Assembly (NCBI RefSeq): GCF_001530125.1
Contig: NZ_LDUG01000003.1
Location: 36,301-100,300 of the forward strand
Length of the DNA stretch: 64,000 bases
Source: Thiobacillus denitrificans
Lineage (GTDB): Bacteria; Pseudomonadota; Gammaproteobacteria; Burkholderiales; Thiobacillaceae
Direction of reading: 5' to 3'
Part shown: positions 28,505 through 39,416 of the stretch, piece after piece
Numbering within the stretch: position 1 is the stretch's first letter
Layout: each line of letters starts with the position of its first letter
The notes under the pieces: generated by a model
What the model was told of the DNA's origin: nothing
Database searches by the model: none
Seen by the model: the letters and a program-made list of their open reading frames with translations, nothing else
Program-made: the position numbers and the translations under genes

Positions 28505-29102
28505 ACTTTTGCCGCAGGGGGCATCTCGCCCTGAACCAGAGCAGCTTTGGCTGGGCGCTCGCGCGCTTCGATGGCCGTGCCGTCACGGCTGATGTGGCCG
28601 ATGAGTTCTTCCCCGAGGGATGCCCTGATCAGGGATTCGTGAACGCGCTCGGCCAGACGGCTCTGCGCAAACTCGGCAAAGGCGCGGGAGAAGGTGGCTT
28701 CATCGGGCAGCTTTTTCCAGCGCGAGAAACCGCAGATGCCCTAAAGGATTCTTTTCAATACCCCCTTGAGGGGTACTCCGATCCGCTATGGGCTAAAGCC
28801 CATGCGGAGTCGTATGCGGCGCAGGGCGCGATCCACGGTCAAACGCTCAATCAAGGCCACGGTGGTCGGCAGCTCCAGCACGGCCTCGGCGACAAAGCCG
28901 TTGGCGAGCGCGCTTCGATCCGCGGGCGGACGCCCAATCCCGTGCCAGGCGGGTACGAAGTCTTCGATACGCGTCCATTCGAGGATGTGGATCAGCTTCG
29001 TGAGTTTCGGCGTCAGCCCTTCAACTTCCCGGCCCAGGCCGGGGATCATTCTTGGACAACCGTCCAGCGTTGCAGGAGTCCAGTGCGTTGCGTAGTATTC
29101 AT
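28505..29102 (-). pseudogene. Degraded DDE transposase fragment (IS1182/IS5-like)
   Basis: Remains of a transposase on the minus strand. From an ATG at 29102 the N-terminus (QRWTVVQ) runs into a stop; a shifted frame then gives LTPKLTKLIHILEW, IGRPPADRSALANGFVAEAV and PTTVALIERLTVDRALRRI. After a 74-bp insertion (28740-28813) the same protein continues as CGFSRWKKLPDEATFSRAF and HISRDGTAIEARERPAK. The rest, including most of the catalytic domain, is missing. Family assignment is by recalled motif pattern. It carries at least one frameshift, one insertion and a 3' truncation, so it is dead. Confidence 0.75.
28740..28813. mobile_element. 74-bp palindromic insertion with ATGC target duplication
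   Basis: The segment lies inside the transposase fragment and is flanked by ATGC on both sides (28736-28739 and 28814-28817). Removing it with one ATGC restores a continuous frame from LRRI to CGFSRW. It contains two inverted repeats: TACCCCC/GGGGTA around 28760-28775, and ACTCCG..CGC..GGGCT/AGCCC..GCG..CGGAGT across 28775-28811. No coding capacity. It looks like a REP- or MITE-type palindromic unit. Confidence 0.75.
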
Positions 29103-29216
29103 GGCGGGCGTCCGATGTGTGTCTTGATAACCCGCATCTTGCCAGCAATGGCGGCGCCCAAACCAGCTTCTTGCAGCAATAATTCAACCGTGGATGGGGG
29201 GGATTGCAACTACCTC

Positions 29217-29511
29217 AAGTGAAATCGGCTGCGGCGCCACCTTCGACGTCGACGCCGGCAACGGGACACCCATCCAGGCCGAAGTACGCCATGTATTCCA
29301 GCCCGAACGCGGCGCACTGCGCTCGACCGGGCTGCCCGGCTGCCCGGTCTCGGGTCAGACCCTGATCGATCTGGCGGCCGGCCGCTTCGAACGGCCAGCG
29401 ACGCTGGCCGAGGCCAAGGTCTTGATGCGCACCCTGATCAACCACATCCTCGGCGCGAAGCCGCTTTATACTCGCCAGCTGTTACGCGAACTCACCGACC
29501 TTACACCATGA
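29217..29511 (+). pseudogene. recO: recO 3' fragment (duplicate)
   Basis: Homologous to the last 300 bp of recO (25943-26243), beginning at AAGTGAAATCGGCT. It encodes about 96 residues of the RecO C-terminus ([12 protein letters not shown] to [10 protein letters not shown]) without the OB fold. Identity to the full copy is mosaic: some tracts are identical, others clearly diverged. It probably is not translated as a useful protein, but its stop overlaps the pdxJ copy 2 start (ATGA), as in an original recO-pdxJ operon. Confidence 0.88.
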
Positions 29512-30236
29512 GCATCTATCTCGGCGTCAACATCGACCACATCGCCACCCTGCGCCAGGCGCGCAAGACCCGCTACCCCAGCCCGGTCGAGGCTGCGCTC
29601 ATGGCGGAAACCGCCGGCGCCGACTCGATCACCCTGCATCTCAGGGAAGACCGCCGCCATATCCAGGATGCCGACGTCGCAATCCTGCGCCAGGTGCTGA
29701 AAACAAAAATGAATCTGGAAATGGCGGTGACCGAGGAAATGCTGGCGATTGCCTGCACCACGCGGCCGCAGGATGTCTGCCTGGTGCCGGAAAAGCGCGA
29801 GGAACTCACCACCGAAGGCGGGCTCGATGTGGCCGGCCAGTTGCCCAAAATGCAGGCGGCCTGCGCGCGGCTGGCGGAGGCCGGGATTTGCGTGTCGCTG
29901 TTCATCGATGCCGACTTTGCGCAGCTCGACGCGGCGCACGTGGCCGGCGCGCCGGTGGTCGAAATTCACACCGGACATTACGCGGATGCGCCGAGCGACG
30001 CTGCACGCGAGATTGAATTTGAACGTATCCGCCAGGCCGTGGCCTACGGTCGCAGCCTCGGCCTCACGGTCAACGCCGGGCATGGCCTGACCTACCACAA
30101 CGTGCAGCCGATTGCCGCACTGCCGGGTATCCATGAACTCAACATTGGCCATGCGATTGTCGCGCAGGCGCTGTTCGTGGGCTGGAAGGAAGCGGTGGCG
30201 GAAATGAAGCGGCTGATGGTGGAAGCGGCGCGCTAA
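29508..30236 (+). CDS. pdxJ: Pyridoxine 5'-phosphate synthase, intact copy
   Basis: Makes pyridoxine 5'-phosphate from 1-deoxyxylulose 5-phosphate and 3-amino-2-oxopropyl phosphate, the last ring-closing step of DXP-dependent vitamin B6 synthesis. It has 242 residues, TIM barrel, normal length. Active-site segments [33 protein letters not shown] and [11 protein letters not shown] are intact. This must be the working copy, since copy 1 is frameshifted. It lies behind the recO 3' fragment and not behind the full recO gene, so its promoter is unclear. Confidence 0.96.
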   Translation: MSIYLGVNIDHIATLRQARKTRYPSPVEAALMAETAGADSITLHLREDRRHIQDADVAILRQVLKTKMNLEMAVTEEMLAIACTTRPQDVCLVPEKREELTTEGGLDVAGQLPKMQAACARLAEAGICVSLFIDADFAQLDAAHVAGAPVVEIHTGHYADAPSDAAREIEFERIRQAVAYGRSLGLTVNAGHGLTYHNVQPIAALPGIHELNIGHAIVAQALFVGWKEAVAEMKRLMVEAAR

Positions 30237-30243
30237 CTCAGTC

Positions 30244-30840
30244 TTAGCGGCGCTTGTTCCACCACCAGTAGCCGCCGATGATGAGTGCGACGAAGGCGAT
30301 GACGCCGAAGGTGATGTGGTGCTGGTATTGCTGGATCAGCGCTTCGTTGCCGCCCAGAAAATATCCGAACAGGGTGAGGACGAGCGACCACAGCCCGGCG
30401 CCGAGGCAGGTGTAGAACGCGAACGCGCCGGGGTTCATGCGGGTGAGCCCGGCGGGGATGGAAATCAGGTGGCGGATGCCGGGAATCAGGCGGCCGGTGA
30501 AGGTGGAAATCGCGCCGTGCCTGAAGAAAAACGCATCGGTCTTGTGCAGCAGTTCGGGCCGGACGAAGAAATAGCGACCCCAGCGTTCGAGGAAGGGCCG
30601 TCCCACCCACATCGCCACCGCGTAGTTGAACGACGCCCCGGCCAGACTGCCGCCGGTGGCGGCGAGCACGATCAGCCCGAAGTTCATCTGCCCCTGGTAC
30701 GCCAGATAGCCTGCCGGGATCAGTACCAGTTCGCTCGGCACTGGAAGCACCGTGGACTCCAGCGCCATCAGAATGAAGATGCCGGGGTAGCCCCAGCCGT
30801 TGACGGTAGCGAGGATCCAGGTGATGAAGTCGTGGAGCAT
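30244..30840 (-). CDS. DedA family membrane protein
   Basis: A 198-residue inner-membrane protein of the DedA/SNARE-associated (VTT) family, members of which recycle undecaprenyl phosphate or other lipids. Landmarks are ESTVLPVPSELVLIPAGYLA, the re-entrant Gly-rich segment, FFFRHGAISTFTGRLIPGIR and SIPAGLTRMNPGAF. Four to five hydrophobic segments are visible, including the C-terminal GVIAFVALIIGGYWWW. It is convergent with pdxJ copy 2 (7 bp gap). Confidence 0.93.
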   Translation of the reverse strand: MLHDFITWILATVNGWGYPGIFILMALESTVLPVPSELVLIPAGYLAYQGQMNFGLIVLAATGGSLAGASFNYAVAMWVGRPFLERWGRYFFVRPELLHKTDAFFFRHGAISTFTGRLIPGIRHLISIPAGLTRMNPGAFAFYTCLGAGLWSLVLTLFGYFLGGNEALIQQYQHHITFGVIAFVALIIGGYWWWNKRR

Positions 30841-30867
30841 TTTTAGAGTGGAGAGTCGAGGGCCGAG

Positions 30868-30919
30868 AGCCGAGAGTGTGAAGCGGGGCGGTTTTGCACT
30901 CCGCTCTCGACTCTCGGCT
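30868..30919. repeat. Inverted repeat between dedA and secF
   Basis: AGCCGAGAGT at 30868-30877 is perfectly complementary to ACTCTCGGCT at 30910-30919. More partial copies of the GAGAGTCGAG word lie just beside the left arm. It could form a long hairpin in the secF-dedA intergenic transcript; no T-run is present. Confidence 0.5.
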
Positions 30920-30924
30920 TCTAG

Positions 30925-31857
30925 TCACACAACCGCTTCTTCCTTCTTTTCCACCGGCTTGATGAAGTGCTCGCGCTTGACGCCGAACATCAGCAGCAGC
31001 GGCGAGGCGACCAGCACCGACGAATAGATGCCGAACATGATGCCGATGGTGAGCGCGAGCGCGAAGTTGTGCAGCGCCTCGCCGCCGAAGAACAGCATCG
31101 ACAATACCATGATCTGCGTCGATCCGTGGGTGATGATGGTGCGGCTCATGGTACGGGTGATGGCGTCGTCGATGATGTGGGGGATGGTCGCCCCGCGCAT
31201 CTTGCGGATGTTCTCGCGGATACGGTCGAATACCACCACCGACTCGTTCACTGAGTAGCCCAAAACCGCCAGCACGCCGGCCAGCACGGTGAGGGTGAAC
31301 TCCCACTGGAAAAAGGCGAACACGCCGAGGATGATGACGATGTCGTGCATGTTGGCGAGCATCCCCGCCACCGCAAAACGCCATTCGAAGCGGATCGCCA
31401 GGTAGGCCATGATGCCGAAGGCGACCACCAGCAGCGCCAGGGCGCCGCTGTCGTAAAGCTCCTTGCCGACCTGCGGGCCGACGAAATCGACCCGCTTGAG
31501 CTCGACCGTGGAGTCGGCAGTTTGCAATGCCGACATCACAATGTTGCTGGTTTCTGCAGCATTCGCGTCATGCTTCACCGGCAGGCGGATCAGTACGTCG
31601 TGGCTGGTGCCGAAATTCTGTACCGAGATCTCGGGCAGTCCGGTCTTTTCCAGTGCGCCGCGGATTTCAGGCATGTTGGCGGGCTGATCGTAGCTGACCT
31701 CGATCAAGGTGCCGCCGGTGAAATCGACGCCGAGATTGAGGCCCTTGTCCCAAAGTGCCCACACCGAGAACAGGAAGGTGAGCAGCGAAATCGCGGTTGT
31801 CACCTTCCCCCAACTCATAAAGGGGATGGTTTTCTTGAACGGGAAAAATTCCAGCAT
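30925..31857 (-). CDS. secF: Protein translocase subunit SecF
   Basis: Six-span RND-like partner of SecD that uses the proton gradient to help Sec-dependent export. It has 310 residues. The first span lies near residues 15-37, followed by the periplasmic domain with LGVDFTGGTLIEV, then TM2-6 with GYSVNESVVVFDRIREN and HIIDDAITRTMSRTI. Start at 31857, 9 bp after the secD stop, same operon as yajC-secD. Confidence 0.97.
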   Translation of the reverse strand: MLEFFPFKKTIPFMSWGKVTTAISLLTFLFSVWALWDKGLNLGVDFTGGTLIEVSYDQPANMPEIRGALEKTGLPEISVQNFGTSHDVLIRLPVKHDANAAETSNIVMSALQTADSTVELKRVDFVGPQVGKELYDSGALALLVVAFGIMAYLAIRFEWRFAVAGMLANMHDIVIILGVFAFFQWEFTLTVLAGVLAVLGYSVNESVVVFDRIRENIRKMRGATIPHIIDDAITRTMSRTIITHGSTQIMVLSMLFFGGEALHNFALALTIGIMFGIYSSVLVASPLLLMFGVKREHFIKPVEKKEEAVV

Positions 31858-31866
31858 GACGTGCCC

Positions 31867-33681
31867 TTAGATCGAGACTTTGGCCAGCCGTGTCTGGCGG
31901 CCATAGGTGAGGTTGACCATGGCGCGCGACACGGTCACCGCGCTGAACATGGAGGTGAGGATGCCCAGACACAGCACCACCGCAAATCCGCGCACCGGGC
32001 CCGACCCCAGCCAGAACAGCGCAATGCCGGCGATCAGGGTGGTGAGGTTGGAGTCGAGAATGGTGGCCCAGGCGCGTTCATAACCGGCGTGGATAGCTGC
32101 CTGGGGGGTGGCGCCGCTGCGCAGCTCTTCGCGGATGCGTTCGTTGATCAGCACGTTGGCGTCGATCGCCATGCCGAGCGTGAGCGCGATCGCCGCCATG
32201 CCGGGGAGGGTGAGCGTGGCCTGAATCATCGAGAGCAAGGCGATCAGGAAGAATCCGTTGATGGCGAGCGCGATCGACGAGAACAGCCCGAACACGCGAT
32301 AGTAGATCGTCATTAACAGCGTGACGGCAAGGAAGCCCCAGAGGTTGGAGTGGAAGCCTTTTTCGATGTTCTCTGCGCCCATGCTGGGGCCGACAGTGCG
32401 TTCCTCGACGATCTGCATCGGTGCGGCGAGCGCGCCGGCGCGCAGCAGCAGGGCAACGTCGGAGGCTTCCTGTGCGGACTCCATGCCGGTGACCTGCACC
32501 CGGCCGCCGCCGATTTCCTCGCGGATCACCGGCGCCGTGATGGCTTCGACGCGGCCTTTTTCGATCAGCAGGATGGCCATGCGCTTGTTGACGTTTTCGC
32601 GCGTCACGTCCTTGAAAATGCGCGCGCCCGAGCCATCCAGGTTGATGTGTACCGCAGCCTGGCCAGTGGCGTTGTCAAAGCCCGGCGTGGCGTTGGTGAT
32701 CGAGTCGCCGGTCAGTACCACATCTTTTTTCACCGCGATCAGCGTGCCCTCCCGGGTGGGAACGATATCCGTGCCAAACGGCGCCTGGCCCTGCGCCAGC
32801 GCCAGCGGGTCGGCCAGCTCGTCGACCATGCGGATTTCAAGCGTGGCCGTGCGTCCGAGGATGTCCTTGGCCTTGGCGGTGTCCTGCACGCCGGGTAGCT
32901 GCACCACGACGCGGCTGGCCCCCTGCTGCTGGATCACAGGTTCGGCCACGCCGAGCTCGTTGACGCGATTGCGCAGCGTGGTGATGTTCTGCTGCAGGGC
33001 AAATTCCTGCACCTGTTTTTCGGCTTCCGGCTTCAGCCGCGCGGTCAGGGTGAAGGCTTCAGCCTGGTCTTCGGCGGTGTAGGCCAGGTCGGTGAACGCC
33101 GTGCCCAGTTTGTTGATGGCAGCGTCGCGCTGATCGCGGGTGGCGAAATGCACGCTCACCGCATCGCCTTCGCGGCTGATGCGGCCGTAGCGGATCTTGG
33201 CGCTGCGCAGTTCGGCACGGAAATCGTTCTGGTAGCGGATGGCGGCCTTTTCCAGCGCCGCCTTCATGTCCACTTCCAGCAGGAAATGCACGCCGCCGCG
33301 CAAGTCCAGGCCAAGGTACATCGGCATCGCGTTGATCGCCGACAGCCAGGCCGGGGAGGCCGGTAGCAGATTCAGTGCCACCGTGTAGCGCTCCCCCAGA
33401 CCTTTCTGCAGCACGTCCTTGGCCTGGATTTGCAGGTCGGTGCTGGCAAGGCGTGCCTTGATGCTGTTGCCTGACAGTTGCACCCCGCTATAGGCGACAT
33501 TGGCCGCCTTGAGCAGCGACTCCACCTGCCCCAGCAAGGCGGTGTCGACCTTTTCCGTGGTGCGTATCGGCGATACCTGCACCGCCGGCACTTCGCCAAA
33601 AAAGTTGGGCAGGGCGTAGAGGAAGGCGACCACCAGCGTGATGCCGATGACGATGTTTTTCCAGAGTGGGAAGCGGTTCAT
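31867..33681 (-). CDS. secD: Protein translocase subunit SecD
   Basis: Large RND-like component of the SecDF complex. It has 604 residues: TM1 near residues 9-26, a large periplasmic P1 domain with LGLDLRGGVHFLLEVD and VAEPVIQQQGASRVVVQLPG, then five more spans at the C-terminus with GMAIDANVLINERIREELR. Normal length for a betaproteobacterial SecD. It lies between yajC and secF. Confidence 0.97.
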   Translation of the reverse strand: MNRFPLWKNIVIGITLVVAFLYALPNFFGEVPAVQVSPIRTTEKVDTALLGQVESLLKAANVAYSGVQLSGNSIKARLASTDLQIQAKDVLQKGLGERYTVALNLLPASPAWLSAINAMPMYLGLDLRGGVHFLLEVDMKAALEKAAIRYQNDFRAELRSAKIRYGRISREGDAVSVHFATRDQRDAAINKLGTAFTDLAYTAEDQAEAFTLTARLKPEAEKQVQEFALQQNITTLRNRVNELGVAEPVIQQQGASRVVVQLPGVQDTAKAKDILGRTATLEIRMVDELADPLALAQGQAPFGTDIVPTREGTLIAVKKDVVLTGDSITNATPGFDNATGQAAVHINLDGSGARIFKDVTRENVNKRMAILLIEKGRVEAITAPVIREEIGGGRVQVTGMESAQEASDVALLLRAGALAAPMQIVEERTVGPSMGAENIEKGFHSNLWGFLAVTLLMTIYYRVFGLFSSIALAINGFFLIALLSMIQATLTLPGMAAIALTLGMAIDANVLINERIREELRSGATPQAAIHAGYERAWATILDSNLTTLIAGIALFWLGSGPVRGFAVVLCLGILTSMFSAVTVSRAMVNLTYGRQTRLAKVSI

Positions 33682-33749
33682 GGTTTAGCCGACAGCGGTG
33701 AGCCGGAATAGGTGGGTGAAAGGGGCGGCCGAGCCGCTCGCCCTGATAC

Positions 33750-34067
33750 TTACAGGCCCTTGATCGTACCTTTCGGCAGCAGGGTCTGGATCGACTGCTT
33801 CTGCACGTGGGTGATCACGCCGTCGGCGATTTCCAGCGATACGTATTGTTCGCCGATTTTGGCGACCTTGCCGACCTGGCCGCTGGCAGTGATGACTTCA
33901 TCGCCTTTCTGTATTTCAGCCAGCATTTTCTTCTGTTCCTTGGCACGCTTCATCTGCGGGCGGATGAGCATGAACCAGAACAGGATGAAGATGATGATGA
34001 GCGGCAAAAAATCCATCAAGCCGGCGGAGGCCGCTGCCGTGGATTGCGCGTGGGCAAGAGAAATCAT
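33750..34067 (-). CDS. yajC: Preprotein translocase subunit YajC
   Basis: Small SecDF-associated membrane protein of 105 residues. The ATG at 34067 (MISLAHAQ) has GGGAG upstream and is preferred to the upstream TTG at 34082. One membrane span near residues 20-36 (FLPLIIIFILFWFMLI), then the signature RPQMKRAKEQKKM and a small beta domain (GDEVITASGQVGKVAKI). First gene of yajC-secD-secF, downstream of tgt. Confidence 0.96.
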   Translation of the reverse strand: MISLAHAQSTAAASAGLMDFLPLIIIFILFWFMLIRPQMKRAKEQKKMLAEIQKGDEVITASGQVGKVAKIGEQYVSLEIADGVITHVQKQSIQTLLPKGTIKGL

Positions 34068-34112
34068 GGATAAAACTCCCAATCAATACAGATTAATTAA
34101 AACCGGGCAATT

Positions 34113-36253
<2,141 letters not shown>

Positions 36254-36276
36254 GGGGCGCGATTATAGCCGCCGCC

Positions 36277-36306
36277 TTGCGGCAGGACGCCCGATTCGGC
36301 GATAAT
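36277..36306 (+). promoter_or_regulatory. Candidate tRNA-Leu promoter
   Basis: TTGCGG at 36277-36282 and GATAAT at 36301-36306, 18-bp spacer, about 43 bp before the tRNA. It partly faces a queA -10 box at 36262-36267 on the other strand, so the two promoters are back to back. Confidence 0.4.
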
Positions 36307-36348
36307 GCGCGGCTTCTGTCGCCGGACGCATTCGCGTTCGGCCCCTTT

Positions 36349-36435
36349 GCCGGGATGGCGGAATCGGTAGACGCAGCGGATTCAAAATCCGCCGCTGGTA
36401 ACAGTGTGGGGGTTCGAGTCCCCCTCCCGGCACCA
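36349..36435 (+). tRNA. tRNA-Leu(CAA)
   Basis: A class II tRNA of 87 nt with encoded CCA. The acceptor stem GCCGGGA pairs with TCCCGGC at 36425-36431, followed by ACCA. The anticodon stem GCGGA/TCCGC encloses loop TTCAAAA with anticodon CAA at 36383-36385, which reads the Leu codon UUG. The long variable arm and T-loop GGTTCGAGTCC are present. No neighbouring tRNA genes. Confidence 0.96.
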
Positions 36436-36647
36436 GTCAATTATTTTAAGCTTCCCTTTCCCGGGCTATAGGCACCGTCCTGTTGTTGCGGCACTATTTG
36501 GGTGCATTGTGGTCATTTCTGCCCTACGCTTGAAAAAGGCGATTTTGCCTTGATTGGGTGCGCTTCATGGCTTTGTCATCAGGGGCTCACCGGTTTTGTA
36601 TAGGGTTTGCGATGGCAAGCACGGTGGCGGATAGGTGTGGCACAGGC

Positions 36648-36669
36648 GTTGCTAGATAGTTGCTAGATA
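36648..36669 (+). repeat. 11-bp tandem direct repeat upstream of pgi
   Basis: GTTGCTAGATA occurs twice without a gap (36648-36658 and 36659-36669), about 45 bp before pgi. It could be a duplicated regulatory site or a simple slippage product. The rest of the 36436-36714 spacer shows nothing I can name. Confidence 0.5.
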
Positions 36670-36714
36670 ACAGTCGAATGACAGCCCATGCTGTTGTTGA
36701 ACGGGAGTAAGGGA

Positions 36715-38391
36715 ATGCCTTTATCTGTAGAGACGTTTCGAGGCGAAACGGGCGCGTTGCATTGGCCGGTTTGTCGCGTGCTGCAGGCGCACCGGATGCA
36801 GATGGCGACGACGCACATGCGCGACCTGTTTGCTGCCGACCCGGCACGCGCCGAGCGGTTTTCGCTGCAGGTGGGCGATGTGCTGCTGGACTATTCGAAA
36901 AACCGCATCACCGACGAGACCATGGCGCTGCTGCTGCGGCTCGCCGAAGAGGCGGACGTTGCCGGCTGGCGCGAACGCATGTTCGGCGGCGAGAAAATCA
37001 ACAACACCGAAAACCGAGCGGTGCTCCATGTGGCTTTGCGCAACCGCAGCAATCAACCGGCCATCGTCGACGGCGAGGACGTGATGCCGAAGGTGAACGC
37101 GGTGATCGAAAAGATGGGCGCGTTTGCCAAACAGGTACGTAGCGGCGAGTGGCGCGGCTACAGCGGCGAGCGCATCACGGATGTGGTGAACATCGGCATT
37201 GGCGGTTCGGACCTGGGGCCGCAGATGGCGGTTCAGGCGCTGATGCCTTACCGCCATCCGCAACTGAAGGCGCATTTCATTTCCAATATCGACGGCGCCC
37301 ACGTGAAGGAGGCGCTGGAATCGCTGAACCCCGCAACCACGCTGTTCATCGTGGCGTCGAAAACCTTCACCACGCAGGAAACGATGACCAATGCGCACTA
37401 TGCGCGCACCTGGTTTTTGGCGCAGGCGCAGGATGAGCGCCACATCGTCGGGCATTTTGTCGCGGTGTCGACCAACCGCGAGGCGGTGACGGCATTCGGC
37501 ATCGACCCCGCCAACATGTTCGAATTCTGGGACTGGGTGGGCGGGCGTTATTCGCTGTGGTCGGCGATCGGGTTGTCAATCGTGCTGGCGGTGGGGGTGG
37601 AGCGCTTCGACGAACTGCTGGACGGCGCGCACGCGATGGACGAGCACTTCCGCCATGCGCCGCTCGACCGGAACATGCCGGTGATCCTGGCGCTGCTGGG
37701 CGTCTGGTACAACAATTTCTTCGGCGCGGAATCGCACGCCATCCTGCCGTACGACCACGCCCTGCGCAGCCTGCCCGCCTATCTGCAGCAGGCCGATATG
37801 GAAAGCAACGGCAAGTCGGTCGACCGCGACGGCAAGGTGGTGGACTACGATACGGGTCCCATCATCTGGGGGGCGACCGGCATCAACGGCCAACATGCCT
37901 TCTACCAACTGCTGCACCAGGGCACCCGGCTGATCCCGGCCGATTTCATCGTCTCGGTCGAGCCGCATGACGATCTGCAGGAACACCACGACATTCTGAT
38001 CGCCAATGTCTTGGCGCAGACCGAGGCGCTGATGCGCGGCCGCACGCGCGAGGAGACGCAGCTTGAAATGGGCTCGCCGCAGACCAGCCCGTTCGTGCAG
38101 CACAAGGTGTTCGATGGCAACCATCCCAGCAATGCCATCCTGCTGCAGACGCTCACGCCGCACACGCTGGGCATGCTGATCGCGCTCTACGAACACAAGA
38201 TTTTTGTGCAGGGCGTGATCTGGAACCTGAATTCCTACGACCAGTGGGGGGTGGAACTCGGCAAACAGCTCGCCAGCCGCATCCTGCCCGAACTGCACGC
38301 CGACGCGCCGGTGGACAGCCACGATGCCTCGACCAATGCGCTCATCAATCATTATCGGCGCATGAACCACCCACACACGGATCTATATTAA
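36715..38391 (+). CDS. pgi: Glucose-6-phosphate isomerase
   Basis: Interconverts glucose 6-phosphate and fructose 6-phosphate. It has 558 residues from the ATG at 36715, which follows a good Shine-Dalgarno (GGGAGTAAGGGA); an in-frame ATG at 36688 is less likely. Family landmarks are [22 protein letters not shown], the signature segment [16 protein letters not shown] and the C-terminal [12 protein letters not shown]. It leads the glycogen cluster, with glk 4 bp downstream, and supplies glucose phosphates to it. Confidence 0.96.
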   Translation: MPLSVETFRGETGALHWPVCRVLQAHRMQMATTHMRDLFAADPARAERFSLQVGDVLLDYSKNRITDETMALLLRLAEEADVAGWRERMFGGEKINNTENRAVLHVALRNRSNQPAIVDGEDVMPKVNAVIEKMGAFAKQVRSGEWRGYSGERITDVVNIGIGGSDLGPQMAVQALMPYRHPQLKAHFISNIDGAHVKEALESLNPATTLFIVASKTFTTQETMTNAHYARTWFLAQAQDERHIVGHFVAVSTNREAVTAFGIDPANMFEFWDWVGGRYSLWSAIGLSIVLAVGVERFDELLDGAHAMDEHFRHAPLDRNMPVILALLGVWYNNFFGAESHAILPYDHALRSLPAYLQQADMESNGKSVDRDGKVVDYDTGPIIWGATGINGQHAFYQLLHQGTRLIPADFIVSVEPHDDLQEHHDILIANVLAQTEALMRGRTREETQLEMGSPQTSPFVQHKVFDGNHPSNAILLQTLTPHTLGMLIALYEHKIFVQGVIWNLNSYDQWGVELGKQLASRILPELHADAPVDSHDASTNALINHYRRMNHPHTDLY

Positions 38392-38395
38392 AAAG

Positions 38396-39364
38396 ATGGA
38401 GTTGATCGCAGGCGATATCGGGGGCACCAAGAGCTGGCTGGCGTGGATGACGGGCGAGCCGGACGGGGTGCAGCAGCTGCGTTTCGAGCAGGTGTATTCG
38501 AGTGCGGCATTCGCAACGGCGGACGATCTGATTCGCCAGTTCATCGCCGATTCGAAGCTGACAACCGTGCCGGATCGCCTGTTGCTGGCGCTGCCAGGGC
38601 CCCTGCACGCGCAACGCGCCACCCTCACCAATCTGGACTGGACGCTCGAGGCCGCTGACATGGGCGCCTCGCTTGGTATTGCCCACGTGCGCTTCATCAA
38701 CGACTTCCAGGCCGCCGCCGCCGGTGTGGCGACGCTGACTGCCGCTGACGTGGTCGCGCTCAATCCGCAGCCGACCGAGGCGAGTGGCGTGCGCGCCATC
38801 ACCGGCGCCGGCACCGGGCTGGGGCTGGCTTTCATGCTGGCCGATGCCGGTGGCCGCACCCGCAGTTTCGCCAGCGAAGGCGGGCACATCGATTTCGCGC
38901 CGGCCAATGCGCGGCAGCTGCGTCTGCTGGAACAGTTGCGCGCCACCTATGGCCATGTATCGTGGGAGCGGGCGGTGTCAGGATTGGCGATGAGCGATCT
39001 GTATCGTTTCTGCTGCGCCGAGCACAATGCCGCGCCGCCCGACGAGCCGGTCGACGGCGCCGCGCTGGTCGCGCGCGCCGGGGCAGGCGATGCCGCTGCC
39101 GAAGCCGCGCTCGACCTGTTCATCGATTTATACGGGGCATGGGTCGGCAATGTGGCGCTGCTGCTCCAGCCGCGCGGCGGGCTGTATGTCGCGGGCGGTA
39201 TCGCCGTTCATCTGCAGGCACGCATGCAATCGCCCCGTTTCATGGCTGCGGCCACCGACAAGGGACGCATGCGCGGTGTGGTCGAGCGCACCCCGATTTT
39301 TCTGATCACCAACAGCCGGCTGGGCGTGCAGGGCGCGATTGCGACTGCGTTTGCCACACCTTGA
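38396..39364 (+). CDS. glk: Glucokinase
   Basis: ATP-dependent glucokinase of the bacterial Glk family; phosphorylates free glucose released by MalQ or hydrolases. It has 322 residues. The phosphate-binding segment LIAGDIGGTKSWLA is at the N-terminus, followed by FINDFQAAAAGVA, the adenosine region GAGTGLGLAF, and EGGHIDFAP with the glucose-binding Glu/His. It sits 4 bp after pgi and about 50 bp before glgC. Confidence 0.93.
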   Translation: MELIAGDIGGTKSWLAWMTGEPDGVQQLRFEQVYSSAAFATADDLIRQFIADSKLTTVPDRLLLALPGPLHAQRATLTNLDWTLEAADMGASLGIAHVRFINDFQAAAAGVATLTAADVVALNPQPTEASGVRAITGAGTGLGLAFMLADAGGRTRSFASEGGHIDFAPANARQLRLLEQLRATYGHVSWERAVSGLAMSDLYRFCCAEHNAAPPDEPVDGAALVARAGAGDAAAEAALDLFIDLYGAWVGNVALLLQPRGGLYVAGGIAVHLQARMQSPRFMAAATDKGRMRGVVERTPIFLITNSRLGVQGAIATAFATP

Positions 39365-39416
39365 TCAATCGTTTCAAATCACCTTTCATTCCAAACCAGC
39401 GCAACCAGGAGCGGGC

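Noticed and set aside
28594..29127. 177-residue + strand frame in the transposase region
   Set aside because: It runs antisense to the transposase remnant and crosses the 74-bp insertion; the minus strand explains the sequence.
36349..36435. tRNA-Leu 3' end as an integration site for a genomic island
   Set aside because: No integrase and no repeat of the tRNA 3' end downstream; pgi and the glycogen cluster follow directly.
36489..36506. Possible sigma-54 promoter (GGCAC...TGC) between tRNA-Leu and pgi
   Set aside because: Spacing between GG and GC is 12 bp instead of 10, and no enhancer-binding context is seen.
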